A stretch of 64,000 bases of DNA. Source: Cordia subcordata (taxonomy: Eukaryota > Streptophyta > Magnoliopsida > Boraginales > Cordiaceae). The notes beneath the pieces are model-generated. The model saw only the letters and a list, made by a program, of their open reading frames with translations, did no database searches and had not been told where the DNA came from. The stretch is from contig JAPTOF010000005.1 in assembly GCA_028554755.1 (NCBI GenBank), positions 14,048,001 through 14,112,000 on the forward strand, written 5' to 3'. Shown one piece after another: positions 11,824 through 22,634 of this stretch. A program made the position numbers and the translations under genes. Positions within the stretch are counted from its first letter, which is position 1. Every line of letters begins with the position of its first letter.

Positions 11824-14770
11824 TCAGGAGGTTGCATTCCCTTGCAAATACTCACGAGAAAGAAAATCAGGCAAAGTATTATTCTTTCCCTGAATATGTT
11901 TGATTTCAAAATCAAAAGGGGCTAAATAAGTTTGCCACCTCGCAAACATATATTTTGAAACATCATGTTTAAAATCTTTATTGAACATGAATTTTGCAGA
12001 TTTGCAATCAGTTTTTATTAAAAACTTTTGATTCAAAAGATCATCTTGAAATTTCAAAACACTGTTGACAATAGCTAAAATTTCTTTTGCAACAGTAGCA
12101 TATTTCTTCTGACTTTCACTCCATTTTCCTGAAGTAAAACGAACAAGATATTCCTGTTTTGTTGATGGTTGTACTTGTTTGAGTACTCCACCAAATCCAA
12201 TATCTGAAGCATTTGTCTCCACAATCTTATACCATTGTGGATTTGCAAGCATAAGGCAAGGTAATTGTTTAACCTTTGATTTGATCACTCTTACTGCCTC
12301 AGTATGACTTTGTGACCAAGGAAAAGGGGATTTCCTCAGTCTATCATATAATATAGCAGCATCCATAGCTAAATTCTTATAATAAGGCTGAATGTAATTA
12401 AGACTGCCAAAAAATCTTTGTAATTGATTTTTATCCAAAATTTCATCTGAAAATTTAGAACCAAATTCAATACTTCTTTTAATAGGAATTATTTTCCCAT
12501 CTTCAATATTATATCCCAAAAATCTAATTTTAGATTGGAAAACCATCATTTTTGGTTTAGGAACAACTAACCCATTTTTAATAACAAGATTTTTGAATAT
12601 TTCTAAATGTTTAAAATGGGTATTAATGTCTTTTGAAAATACCAAGACATCATCAATATAAACAACCATAAAATCATTATAAGGTATGAATATATCATTC
12701 ATAATATTCTGAAATTCAGAAGGAGCATTTTTCAAACCAAATGGCATCACATTCCATTCATAATGTCCAAATGGTACAACAAAAGCAGTTTTATACCTGT
12801 CTTCTTCAACTACCTGTATTTGGTAATATCCATATTTCATATCAAAATTTGAGAATACACATGTGTTATATACTCTATCAATCAAATCCTTTTTATTAGG
12901 AATGGGATATCTTATCCATTTCAAAACCTTATTAAGAGGTTTATAATTTACAACCAATCTTGGAGACCCTCTTTCAATTTCTGATTTTTTATTGACATAA
13001 AAACCAGTACAACTCCAAGGTGAATTTGATTTTCTTATTAATCTTTTTTGCAGAAAAGTATCTATTTCTTCTCTACATCTGCCTAGCTCTTCCTTACTCA
13101 TTTGAGCTGGTCTTGATTTTGTTGTTATCATTCTTTCATCAAAATCATCTACATATGGTAGACTAACAATATGTTTCTTTCTATCCCAAAAAGCATTAGG
13201 ATGATCAGCACAAATTTCTGATGACAATTTATTAATTATCAACTTTATATGTTGTTGAAGTTGAGGATTTTGCAATTTCTCATTTATAGTTAATGAGTTA
13301 ATTTCTTCATTCAGAAAATTCAGTTGATTAGTTTTTGCTTTTATTAAATCAACCATCTCATTAAGGACTCTGGTTATTAGATCCTTAATAAATTCTAATT
13401 GAATTTCATTTCCTTCAAAACTACCTATAATTCCATTGGTAGTTATTTCCTTTATTGGAAATATTTTATTAAGAAATGGTGTTCCTAATATGACTTGATT
13501 TGTCATATTCCTGACTAACACGAAACTGTTAGGAATACACTGTTTATTAGTGCAAATATAAGCCTTGGATAATTTATATAAAATTTCCATCTTATTACCA
13601 CTAGCACTAGATAATGTATGTGTGGTTTTTTCAAAATATTTTGTAGGAATTAATCCTTCCTGGATACAATTTAAATCTGCGCCACTGTCTATTAACGCAA
13701 TTAATTCCTTTCTAAATTCTCCTTGTATTAAGAGATTAATTTTGACTAACCATTTCTGAGATGTAATATATTCCATCTTTCCTAAAAATGGTTCTAATTC
13801 TTGATTGACACTGAATTCTGGAATTTCCTCAATTTTATTTTTTCCTTTATCCATATTGTCCAATCTTTTATTTATTTTTATATTATCCTGAGTTAATCTT
13901 TTTACCTCAGTTTTTAAATTATTAATTTCCTCTTTTAAATCTTGTATTGTAGTAACAGATGTTACAGAGGATTTTGGATTATTTCTTTCTTCAATCCTTT
14001 TTCTTACTTCTGATAAAGTATAAGGAATGAATTTATCTTCTTCTTGGACACTTAATTCTTCAGGTTTTTCTATTTTCCCTAAAGATTCTATTATTTTATT
14101 TCTAATTTCAGAATCTTTTATTATTCTGAGTAATTCAACAATATTATCATTAGTTAACACATTTAATTCCATATTTCTGAATTGTGATAACAATTGATAA
14201 AAATTTTCATTATCCTTACTTTGTATATTATTTATACAAGTTTGACAAGGTTTATTATCCTCTTCTGAACTTTCTATCGTTTGAGATTCTTCTGATAAAT
14301 ATTTCAGATTATTCTCAGAGTTAGATTCCTCTGAGTCAACAGAAACAGAATGATTTGGTTCTGAATCTGAATTCAGCATTATCTTCATAAGATTTTCTTT
14401 TAAATCTTCATCAATATTTAATGCTTTTATTTTCTTTTTTACAGGACATTTTGGAGCTATATGACCAATTCTCCCGCATTTATAACAAACAATAGGTTTA
14501 GAAGATTTTGATCTTATCCTCTTATAACCTTGCTGTTTTTTAATATTTTTCCTGATTTGTTTTCTTTCTCTCCTAGCAGCTATTTTTTTCTGATAGGTTG
14601 GAGAAGTATATTTCTGAATATTAGAAAACCTAGTATATTTCTTAGGTTTACTAGATTGACTTACTTCAATCCCAAATTGTTCACAGAATTGTCCTAATTG
14701 AGACTTCTCTGTTAACTTTTGTTTTTTAATTTGTTGATTCAGTTTGATCTCATTACATAAAGCTAAACCT
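11824..14770 (-). CDS. zinc knuckle, aspartic protease, reverse transcriptase and RNase H (copy A, long open frame)
   Basis: The frame is open from just after the coat-ORF stop to the TGA at 11824. From its first internal ATG (14388) it gives 854 residues. The CCHC knuckle CYKCGRIGHIAPKC lies upstream, near 14445-14490. Then follow an acidic Ser/Glu-rich linker, a coiled coil (about residues 145-180), the protease site LIDSGAD (about 233), RT with FDMKYGYYQ and the catalytic YIDDVLVFS (about 577), and RNase H. The RNase H motif reads ETNAS (about 724) where copy B has ETDAS, so a catalytic aspartate is lost. The family role is to cleave the polyprotein and copy pregenomic RNA into DNA. It is relic DNA and expression is not shown. 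Confidence 0.9.
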
Positions 14771-14772
14771 TC

Positions 14773-15900
14773 CTACATGCATTTTCCTATTATCATGCCA
14801 TATGTAAGATTATCATAATCAATAGGTGATATGCCTATTCTAAGAGTTTTCTTTACTCTTTCAGCAAATAGGTGTGGAAGACCATCTATAAACTTAGACT
14901 TCCAATGTGCTTGATTCACATCAGGTAGTTCCATGACTCTACTAAGGAATACATCCTTATACCACTTAAATGAGATGAGCGTAGGACACTTAAGATTCAA
15001 TATGAGAGATCTTATATTCTCTGCATTTGTATTAAATCTACCTGTGAAATGTTCACAAATATTTATTGTTAATGTGTAAACAGCTTCCTGTTTCACTATA
15101 TTATTCTCTGTTCTTGTTGTATTCAAGACAGTTTGTCGTTGGGTTTCATTGAGATAATTTTCCCACCAGCCTTTCAATTGACCAGTAAACCCTGCTATTA
15201 TCATTAAAGCAATATTTCTATCTGTGTTATCATGTTGTTTACAGATAGTAGCATACATCGTCATTCTATGGATGGTATTATATATTTGTTGATCTAAATG
15301 GCCATCTATATTCCACTCATAAATTATCTTACCATTATAGTAAGTTTGTTCATTTGGTAATTCCTCAAATAAAACATCTTGAGGTGTCGATCTAGGATAG
15401 TAATATTTTTTCTGGACCGGTTTATCAGCAAATTTATTATTACTCTTTATTCTATTAAGAGTTTCATTGACAATTTCTTGCTGATGTATATTATCAAATA
15501 AATCTGGAACTTCTTCTTTAGTTATGACATTTAATTTTAATGTCTTAAACTTATTATCAAGAAGTTTCTCAAATTCATATATGGGTTCAATTTTAAAATT
15601 TTTTATTTCTGGAGGAGGTTGGATTGGATTACTCTTAATCTTAGAAGATTCTCCTTTATTATCTTCTTTTTTCTCCTGTTGATATTGAAAAGAATTTTTT
15701 AATTCTTCTATTGCCATATATGTTTTTAATAACCTATTATTAAGAACAAATAATTGTTCTCCTAAGGCTACCAAATAAAGATTTGTAAAATTATTTTGTT
15801 TTACCACATCATTTATATTTTTGGTTGTGGTCGGAAGAGTCTTATTCTCTTGCAAATTAAAGAAAGCATTAGCATATAGCTTAAATTTTTCTTTATCCAT
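14773..15900 (-). pseudogene. coat protein, central and C-terminal part (copy A, left end of the linear molecule)
   Basis: This frame matches residues about 109-480 of the copy B coat ORF. It contains GWWENYLNETQR, the helix with CEHFTGRF, and SPIDYDNLTYG. It ends at a TAG (minus strand of 14773-14775) where copy B has CAG (glutamine). The same frame continues beyond into the zinc knuckle and RT, so coat and RT were originally one ORF. The N-terminal part is missing here because the linear molecule opens inside this gene. Confidence 0.85.
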
Positions 15901-15902
15901 TA

Positions 15903-16375
15903 TATCAGATAGAAATATTGCTTTAATGATAATAACAGGGTTTACTGGTCAATTGAAAGGCTGGTGGGAAAATTATCTCAATGAAACCCAACGACAAACT
16001 GTCTTGAATACAACAAGAACAGAGAATAATATAGTGAAACAGGAAGCTGTTTACACATTAACAATAAATATTTGTGAACATTTCACAGGTAGATTTACTA
16101 CAAATGCAGAGAATATAAGATCTCTCATATTGAATCTTAAGTGTCCTACTCTCACCTCATTTAGGTGGTATAAGGATGTATTCCTTAGTAGAGTCATGGA
16201 ACTACCAGATGCGAATCAAGCACATTGGAAGTCTAAGTTTATAGATGGTCTTCCACATTTATTTGCTGAAAGAGTAAAGAAAACTCTGAGAATAGGTATA
16301 TCACCTATTGATTATGATAATCTTACATATGGCATCATAATAGGAAAATGCATGCAGGAAGGTTTAGCTTTATTC
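15903..16375 (+). pseudogene. coat protein central fragment, plus strand (joint segment 1)
   Basis: It encodes coat residues from DRNIALMII to QEGLAL, nearly identical to copy B 19250-19720. It abuts copy A's oppositely oriented coat sequence at about 15900. It stops at about 16375, where sequence switches back to the minus strand within the same gene. Confidence 0.85.
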
Positions 16376-17100
16376 TATTAAGAGTTTCATTGACAATTTC
16401 TTGCTGATGTATATTATCAACTAAATCTGGAACTTCTTCTTTAGTTATGACATTTAATTTTAATGTCTTAAACTTATTATCAAGAAGTTTCTCAAATTCA
16501 TATATGGGTTCAATTTTAGAATTTTTATTTCTGGAGGAGGTTGGATTGGATTACTCTTAATCCTAGAAGATTCTCCATTATTATCTTCTTTTTTCTCCTG
16601 TTGATATTTAAAAGAATTTTTTAATTCTTCTATTGCCATATATGTTTTTAATAACCTATTATTAAGAACTAATAATTGTTCTCCTAAGGCTACTAAATAA
16701 AGATTCGTAAAATTATTTTGTTTCACCACATCATTTATATTTTTGGTTATGGTCGGAAGAGTCTCATTCTCTTGCAAATTAAAGAAAGCATTAGCATATA
16801 GCTTAAATTTTTCTTTATCCATTATTATGGATTGATGTGTAGGAGGATAGGTTGATTCCACTTGTTCTCCATTTTTCAATTTCCAAATTCTTTCTAGAGT
16901 ATTAATATGTTGCCCTAGATAATTTTCTAAAAACCATGGAATAAAATCTTTTATTTGATTTATATTTTCCAAATGGTTATAGAACTAATCTTGAAGTATT
17001 TTCCTTTCTGCTAAATCTATATTTTTAGCAAACCAATCTCTGAAAGGTTGATATATAGGTTTTTGAAATTCAGCTTGTATTTGTTTCCTAGCTGAACTGC
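16376..17100 (-). pseudogene. coat protein N-terminal half, minus strand (joint segment 2)
   Basis: It encodes the coat region from the first residues to the segment before KFAD (NRIKSNN). It keeps the same in-frame stop after NHLE as copy A's end fragment (TAG near 16985), showing it comes from the copy A lineage. A further frame change occurs near 16520. Confidence 0.82.
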
Positions 17101-17168
17101 CTTGGGGTGAAATCTCCATTGATTTCTCTGAAGATGTATCACTCTGTTAAGTGAATTGGATCATTTCA
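17101..17168 (-). pseudogene. 68-bp piece of the last viral ORF (joint segment 3)
   Basis: It matches 8852-8919 of copy A (ISPQGS/EKSMEIS region) with one stop-making change. It is joined on both sides to coat sequence. The left joint falls in TTCACCCCAA(A/G)GCAGT, which occurs in both genes, so template switching at shared sequence is likely. Confidence 0.8.
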
Positions 17169-17649
17169 TAGATAATTTTCTAAAAACCATGGAATAAAAT
17201 CTTTTATTTGATTTATATTTTCCAAATGGTTATAGAACTGATCTTGAAGTATTTTCCTTTCTGCTAAATCTATATTTTTAGCAAACCAATCTCTAAAAGG
17301 TTGATATATAGGTTGTTGAAATTCAGCTTGTATTTGTTTCCTAGCTGAACTGCCTGGACTGAAATCAATTTTATTTTGATTCATTATTAAATTGGAAAGT
17401 TTAATTCTGACTCAGTTATTTCTGGTTTAAAATTTTCTTCAGGATTATTATATATACCCTGAGCTATATTATCTTCATTAATTTTTATACCCTGAACTTT
17501 ATTTTGCAGGATTTCAGATTCTGACTTAGAAGATAAACTACCTTGAGTATTAGGTAAATCAACTTTATATTCTATAGGAGAAATATAAGAATGGATAGAA
17601 CTAGTTCTAGAATATCTAGATTTTCCTAGTCCTGAAGTACTACCTAATT
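17169..17649 (-). pseudogene. coat start plus movement-protein C-terminus, minus strand (joint segment 4)
   Basis: It holds the first 72 coat codons (MNQNKIDFSPGSSARKQ...), then the TAA-separated end of the movement ORF up to the GLGKSRYS region. The coat start here matches copy B (FSPGSSA), not copy A. It meets copy B head to head at about 17650. Confidence 0.82.
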
Positions 17650-18259
17650 CAGGATGCGTTAACTTTATATGTGAAGACGCATGATTATAATTATTTGCCA
17701 GGTACAGAAGTTATTTGTATCTATTATAGGGTATATTTTAAGCCTTTATATACTTTGAATCCAAAGTGTAAGTTGATGAATATTAATCAACAAGAAACCA
17801 TATTATTTGAAACCAATTTTAATAGATCTAAAATAACAACGCGTAGATCTATAAAATGGGATGAAATAGACTTTCCAGAAACTTGGTTAGCTGAAAAGAT
17901 AATTCCAGCAACACCATTAATAAATGAAGATTTGGTGGATGCAATCCAAACATCTACTGGAGATATACAAATTCAGTTTAATAGGAAAAGTACATCTGAA
18001 TTAGGTAGTACTTCAGGACTAGGAAAATCTAGATATTCTAGAACTAGTTCTATCCATTCTTATATTTCTCCTCTAGAATATAAAGTTGATTTACCTAATA
18101 CTCAAGGTAGTTTATCTTCTAAGTCAGAATCTGAAATCCTGCAAATAAAGTTCAGGGTATAAAAATTAATGAAGATAATATAGCTCAGGGTATATATAAT
18201 AATCCTGAAGAAAATTTTAGACCAGAAATAACTGAGTCAGAATTAAATTTTCCAGTTTA
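17650..18259 (+). pseudogene. movement protein C-terminal part (copy B)
   Basis: The sequence begins in the ALTLYVKTH region, so the N-terminal ~130 residues with the HGPIYFN motif are missing. The frame is open to 18162 and then shifts at a shortened A-run (GCAAATAAAG, against GCAAAATAAAG at 17503-17513). In the other frame it continues to a TAA just before the coat ATG. The serine-rich tail SGLGKSRYSRTSSIHSYISP is conserved with copy A. Confidence 0.8.
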
Positions 18260-18262
18260 ATA

Positions 18263-19915
18263 ATGAATCAAAATAAAATTGATTTCAGTCCAGGTAGTTC
18301 AGCTAGGAAACAAATACAAGCTGAATTTCAAAAACCTATATATCAACCTTTCAGAGATTGGTTTGCTAAAAATATAGATTTAGCAGAAAGGAAAATACTT
18401 CAAGATCAGTTCTATAACCATTTGGAAAATATAAATCAAATAAAAGATTTTATTCCATGGTTTTTAGAAAATTATCTAGGGCAACATATTAATACTCTAG
18501 AAAGAATTTGGAAATTGAAAAATGGAGAACAAGTGGAATCAACCTATCCTTCTACACATCAATCCATAATAATGGATAAAGAAAAATTTAAGCTATATGC
18601 TAATGCTTTCTTTAATTTGCAAGAGAATGAGACTCTTCCGACCACAACCAAAAATATAAATGATGTGGTGAAACAAAATAATTTTACGAATCTTTATTTA
18701 GTAGCCTTAGGAGAACAATTATTAGTTCTTAATAATAGGTTATTAAAAACATATATGGCAATAGAAGAATTAAAAAATTCTTTTAAATATCAACAGGAGA
18801 AAAAAGAAAATAATAATGGAGAATCTTCTAGGATTAAGAGTAATCCAATCCAACCTTCTCCAGAAATAAAAAATTTTAAAATTGAACCCATATATGAATT
18901 TGAGAAACTTCTTGATAATAAGTTTAAGACATTAAAATTAAATGTTATAACTAAAGAAAAAGTTCCAGATTTAGTTGATAATATACATCAGCAAGAAATT
19001 GTCAATGAAACTCTTAATAGAATAAAGAGTAATAATAAATTTGCTGATAAACCGGTCCAGAAAAAGTATTACTATCCTAGACCGACACCTCAAGATGTTT
19101 TATTTGAGGAATTACCAAATGAACAAACTTACTATAATGGTAAGACGATTTATGAGTGGAATATAGATGGCCATTCAGATCAACAAATATATAATACCAT
19201 CCATAGAATGATGATGTATGCTACTATATGTAAACAACATGATAACACAGATAGAAATATTGTTTTAATGATAATAGCAGGGTTTACTGGTCAATTGAAA
19301 GGCTGGTGGGAAAATTATCTCAATGAAACCCAACGACAAACTGTTTTGAATACAACAAGAACAGAGAATAATATAGTGAAACAGGAAGCTGTTTACACAT
19401 TAACAATAAATATTTGTGAACATTTCACAGGTAGATTTACTACAAATGCAGAGAATATAAGATCTCTCATATTGAATCTTAAGTGTCCTACTCTCACCTC
19501 ATTTAGGTGGTATAAGGATGTATTCCTTAGTGGAGTCATGGAACTACCAGATGCGAATCAAGCACATTGGAAGTCTAAGTTTATAGATGGTCTTCCACAT
19601 TTATTTGCTGAAAGAGTAAAGAAAACTCTGAGAATAGGTATATCACCTATTGATTATGATAATCTTACATATGGCATGATAATAGGAAAATGCATGCAGG
19701 AAGGTTTAGCTTTATGTAATGAGATCAAGCTGAATCAACAAATTAAAAAACAAAAGTTAACAGAGAAGTCTCAATTAGGACAATTCTGTGAACAATTTGG
19801 GATTGAAGTAAGTCAATCTAGTAAACCTAAGAAATATACTAGGTTTTCTAATATTCAGAAATATACTTCTCCAACCTATCAGAAAAAAATAGCTGCTAGG
19901 AGAGAAAGAAAATAA
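18263..19915 (+). pseudogene. coat protein ORF (copy B, 550 codons, then stop)
   Basis: ATG at 18263 follows the movement-ORF TAA by only a few bases (TTTAATAATG). The frame is open for 550 codons. It holds a charged N-terminal half, a Lys/Asn-rich linker, and the conserved coat core with GWWENYLNETQR and EHFTGRF. A basic tail (KKIAARRERK) is followed by a TAA at 19913. The corresponding codon in copy A is CAA, so the stop is secondary and cuts the coat from the zinc knuckle and RT. This is the best-preserved coat copy in the window. Confidence 0.88.
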
Positions 19916-19984
19916 ATCAGGAAAAATATTAAAAAACAACAAGGTTATAAGAGGATAAGATCAAAATCTTCTAAACCTATTGTT

Positions 19985-20026
19985 TGTTATAAATGCGGGA
20001 GAATTGGTCATATAGCTCCAAAATGT
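19985..20026 (+). other. CCHC zinc knuckle (copy B)
   Basis: The 14-residue motif CYKCGRIGHIAPKC fits C-X2-C-X4-H-X4-C. It follows a Lys/Arg-rich stretch. In the family this knuckle binds nucleic acid during packaging. It is in frame with upstream coat and downstream protease apart from the TAA at 19913. Confidence 0.9.
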
Positions 20027-20083
20027 CCTGTAAAAAAGAAAATAAAAGCATTAAATATTGATGAAGATTTAAAAGAAAATCTT

Positions 20084-22588
20084 ATGAAGATAATGCTGAA
20101 TTCAGATTCAGAACCAAATCATTCTGTTTCTGTTGACTCAGAGGAATCTAACTCTGAGGATAATCTGAAATATTTATTAGAAGAATCTGAAACGATAGAA
20201 AGTTCAGAAGAGGATAATAAACCTTGTCAAACTTGTATAAATAATATACAAAGTGAGGATAATGAAATTTTTTATCAATTGTTATCACAATTCAGAAATA
20301 TGGAATTGAATGTGTTAACTAATGATAATATTGTTGAATTACTCAGAATAATAAAAGATTTTGAAATTAGAAATAAAATAATGGAATCTTTAGGGAAAAA
20401 AGAAAAACCTGAAGAATTAAGTGTCCAAGAAGAAGATAAATTCATTCATTACACTTTATCAGAAGTAAGAAAAAGGATTGAAGAAAGAAATAATCCAAAA
20501 TCCTCTGTAACATCTGTTACTACAATACAAGATTTAAAAGAGGAAATTAATAATTTATAAACTGAGGTAAAAAGATTAACTCAGGATAATATAAAAATAA
20601 ATAAAAGATTGGACAATATGGATAAAGGAAAAAATAAAATTGAGGAAATTTCAGAATCCAGTGTCAATCAAGAATCAGAACCATTTTTAGGAAAGATGGA
20701 ATATATTACATCTCAGAAATGGTTAGTCAAAATTAATCTCTTAATACAAGGAGAATTTAGAAAGGAATTAATTGCGTTAATAGACAGTGGCGCAGATTTA
20801 AATTGTATCCAGGAAGGATTAATTCCTACAAAATATTTTGAAAAAACCACACATACATTATCTAGTGCTAGTGGTAATAAGATGGAAATTTTATATAAAT
20901 TATCCAAAGCTTATATTTGCACTAATAAACAGTGTATTCCTAACAATTTCGTGTTAGTCAGAAATATGACAAATCAAGTCATATTAGGAACACCATTTCT
21001 TAATAAAATATTTCCAATAAAGGAAATAACTACCAATGGAATTATAGGTAGTTTTGAAGGAAATGAAATTCAATTAGAATTTATTAAGGATCCAATAACC
21101 AGAGTCCTTAATGAGATGGTTGATTTAATAAAAGCAAAAAATAATCAACTGAATTTTCTGAATCAAGAAATTAACTCATTAACTATAAATGAGAAATTAC
21201 AAAATCCTCAACTTCAACAACATATAAAGTTGATAATTAATAAATTCTCATCAGAAATTTGTGCTGATCATCCTAATGCTTTTTGGGATAGAAAGAAACA
21301 TATTGTTAGTCTACCATATGTAGATGATTTTGATGAAAGAATGATAACAACAAAATCAAGACCAGCTCAAATGAGTAAGGAAGAGCTAGGTAGATATAGA
21401 GAAGAAATAGATACTTTTCTGCAAAAAGGATTAATAAGAAAATCAAATTCACCTTGGAGTTGTACTGGTTTTTATGTCAATAAAAAATCAAAAATTGAAA
21501 GAGGGTCTCCAAGATTGGTTGTAAATTATAAACCTCTTAATAAAGTTTTGAAATCGATAAGATATCCCATTCCTAATAAAAAGGATTTGATTGATAGAGT
21601 ACATGATGCATGTGTATTCTCAAAATTTGATATGAAATCTGGATATTACCAAATGTAGGTAGTTGAAGAAGACAGGTATAAAACTGCTTTTGTTGTACCA
21701 TTTGGACATTATGAATGGAATGTGATGCCATTTGGTTTGAAAAATGCTCCTTCTGAATTTCAGAACATTATGAATGATATATTCATACCTTATAATGATT
21801 TTATGGTTGTTTATATTGATGATGTCTTAGTATTTTCAAAAGACATTAATACCCATTTTAAACATTTAGAAATATTCAAAAATCTTGTTATTAAAAATGG
21901 GTTAGTTGTTTCTAAACCAAAAATGATGGTTTTCCAATCTAAAATTAGATTTTTGGGATATAATATTGAAGATGGGAAAATAATTCCTATTAAAAGAAGT
22001 ATTGAATTTGCTTCTAAATTTCCAGATGAAATTTTGGATAAAAATCAATTACAAAGATTTTTAGGCAGTCTTAATTACATTCAGCCTTATTATAAGAATT
22101 TAGCTATGGATGCTGCTATATTATATGATAGACTGAGGAAATCCCCTTCCCCTTAGTCACAAAGTCATACTGAGGCAGTAAGAGTGATCAAATCAAAGGT
22201 TAAACAATTACCTTACCTTATGCTTGCAAATCCACAATGGTATAAGATTGTGGAGACAGATGCTTCAGATATTGGATATGGTGGAGTACTCAAACAAGTA
22301 CAACCAACAACAAAACAGGAATATCTTGTTCGTTTTACTTCAGGAAAATGGAGTGAAAGTCAGAAGAAATATGCTACTGTTGCAAAAGAAATTTTAGCTA
22401 TTGTCAACAGTGTTTTGAAATTTCAAGATGATCTTTTGAATCAAAAGTTTTTAATAAAAACTGATTGCAAATCTGCAAAATTCATGTTCAATAAAGATTT
22501 TAAACATGATGTTTCAAAATATATGTTTGCGAGGTGGCAAACTTATTTAGCCCCTTTTGATTTTGAAATCAAACATATTCAGGGATAG
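20084..22588 (+). pseudogene. protease, reverse transcriptase, RNase H (copy B, multiple stops)
   Basis: Domains are in the same order as copy A: acidic linker, coiled coil, protease LIDSGAD near 20780, RT FDMKSGYYQ near 21628, YIDDVLVFS near 21813, and RNase H ETDASDIG near 22255. Four point stops break it: TAA at 20558, TAG at 21656 (right after the YYQ motif), TAG at 22155 and TAG at 22587. Key catalytic residues of all three enzymes are still visible, unlike the RNase H of copy A. It is non-functional as it stands. Confidence 0.9.
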
Positions 22589-22634
22589 AATAATACTTTG
22601 CCTGATTTTCTTTCTCGTGAGTATTTGCAGGGGA

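Larger units (their letters stand above)
8684..11837 (-). pseudogene. last pararetroviral ORF, unknown function (copy A, split by an insertion)
   Basis: The ORF starts at 11837 with ATGCAACCT, overlapping the end of the RT ORF by 14 nt in another frame. It runs to 11108, is cut by the 9466-11102 element, and resumes from 9465 to 8684. Uninterrupted it would be about 500 codons. The N-terminus is rich in Gly, Arg, Lys and His (GGSSRGRGKYSHGGKGR), suggesting nucleic-acid binding. The middle is rich in aromatic residues (WFIIWWNQFGP) and the C-terminus is acidic then basic. I recognise no domain. Its position after RNase H matches the transactivator/viroplasmin of caulimoviruses and the unknown ORF of florendoviruses, but homology is not shown. 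Confidence 0.75.
6200..15903 (-). mobile_element. pararetrovirus copy A, minus strand, circularly permuted, over-full-length
   Basis: Read from 15903 downwards the order is coat protein, zinc knuckle, protease-RT-RNase H, last ORF, non-coding region, primer-binding site, movement protein, and the coat protein N-terminus again. About 80 bp of coat sequence (6200-6280 and 15821-15900) occurs at both ends. The linear DNA is therefore slightly longer than one circle. Removing the 1,637-bp insertion and its 5-bp duplication leaves a unit genome near 8.0 kb. Lesions include a stop at the end of the coat ORF, a frameshift in the movement ORF, and the solo-LTR-like insertion in the last ORF. Confidence 0.88.

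Noticed and set aside
11597..11893. Plus-strand 98-codon open frame.
   Set aside because: It is antisense to the last viral ORF and the RT end, so a shadow.
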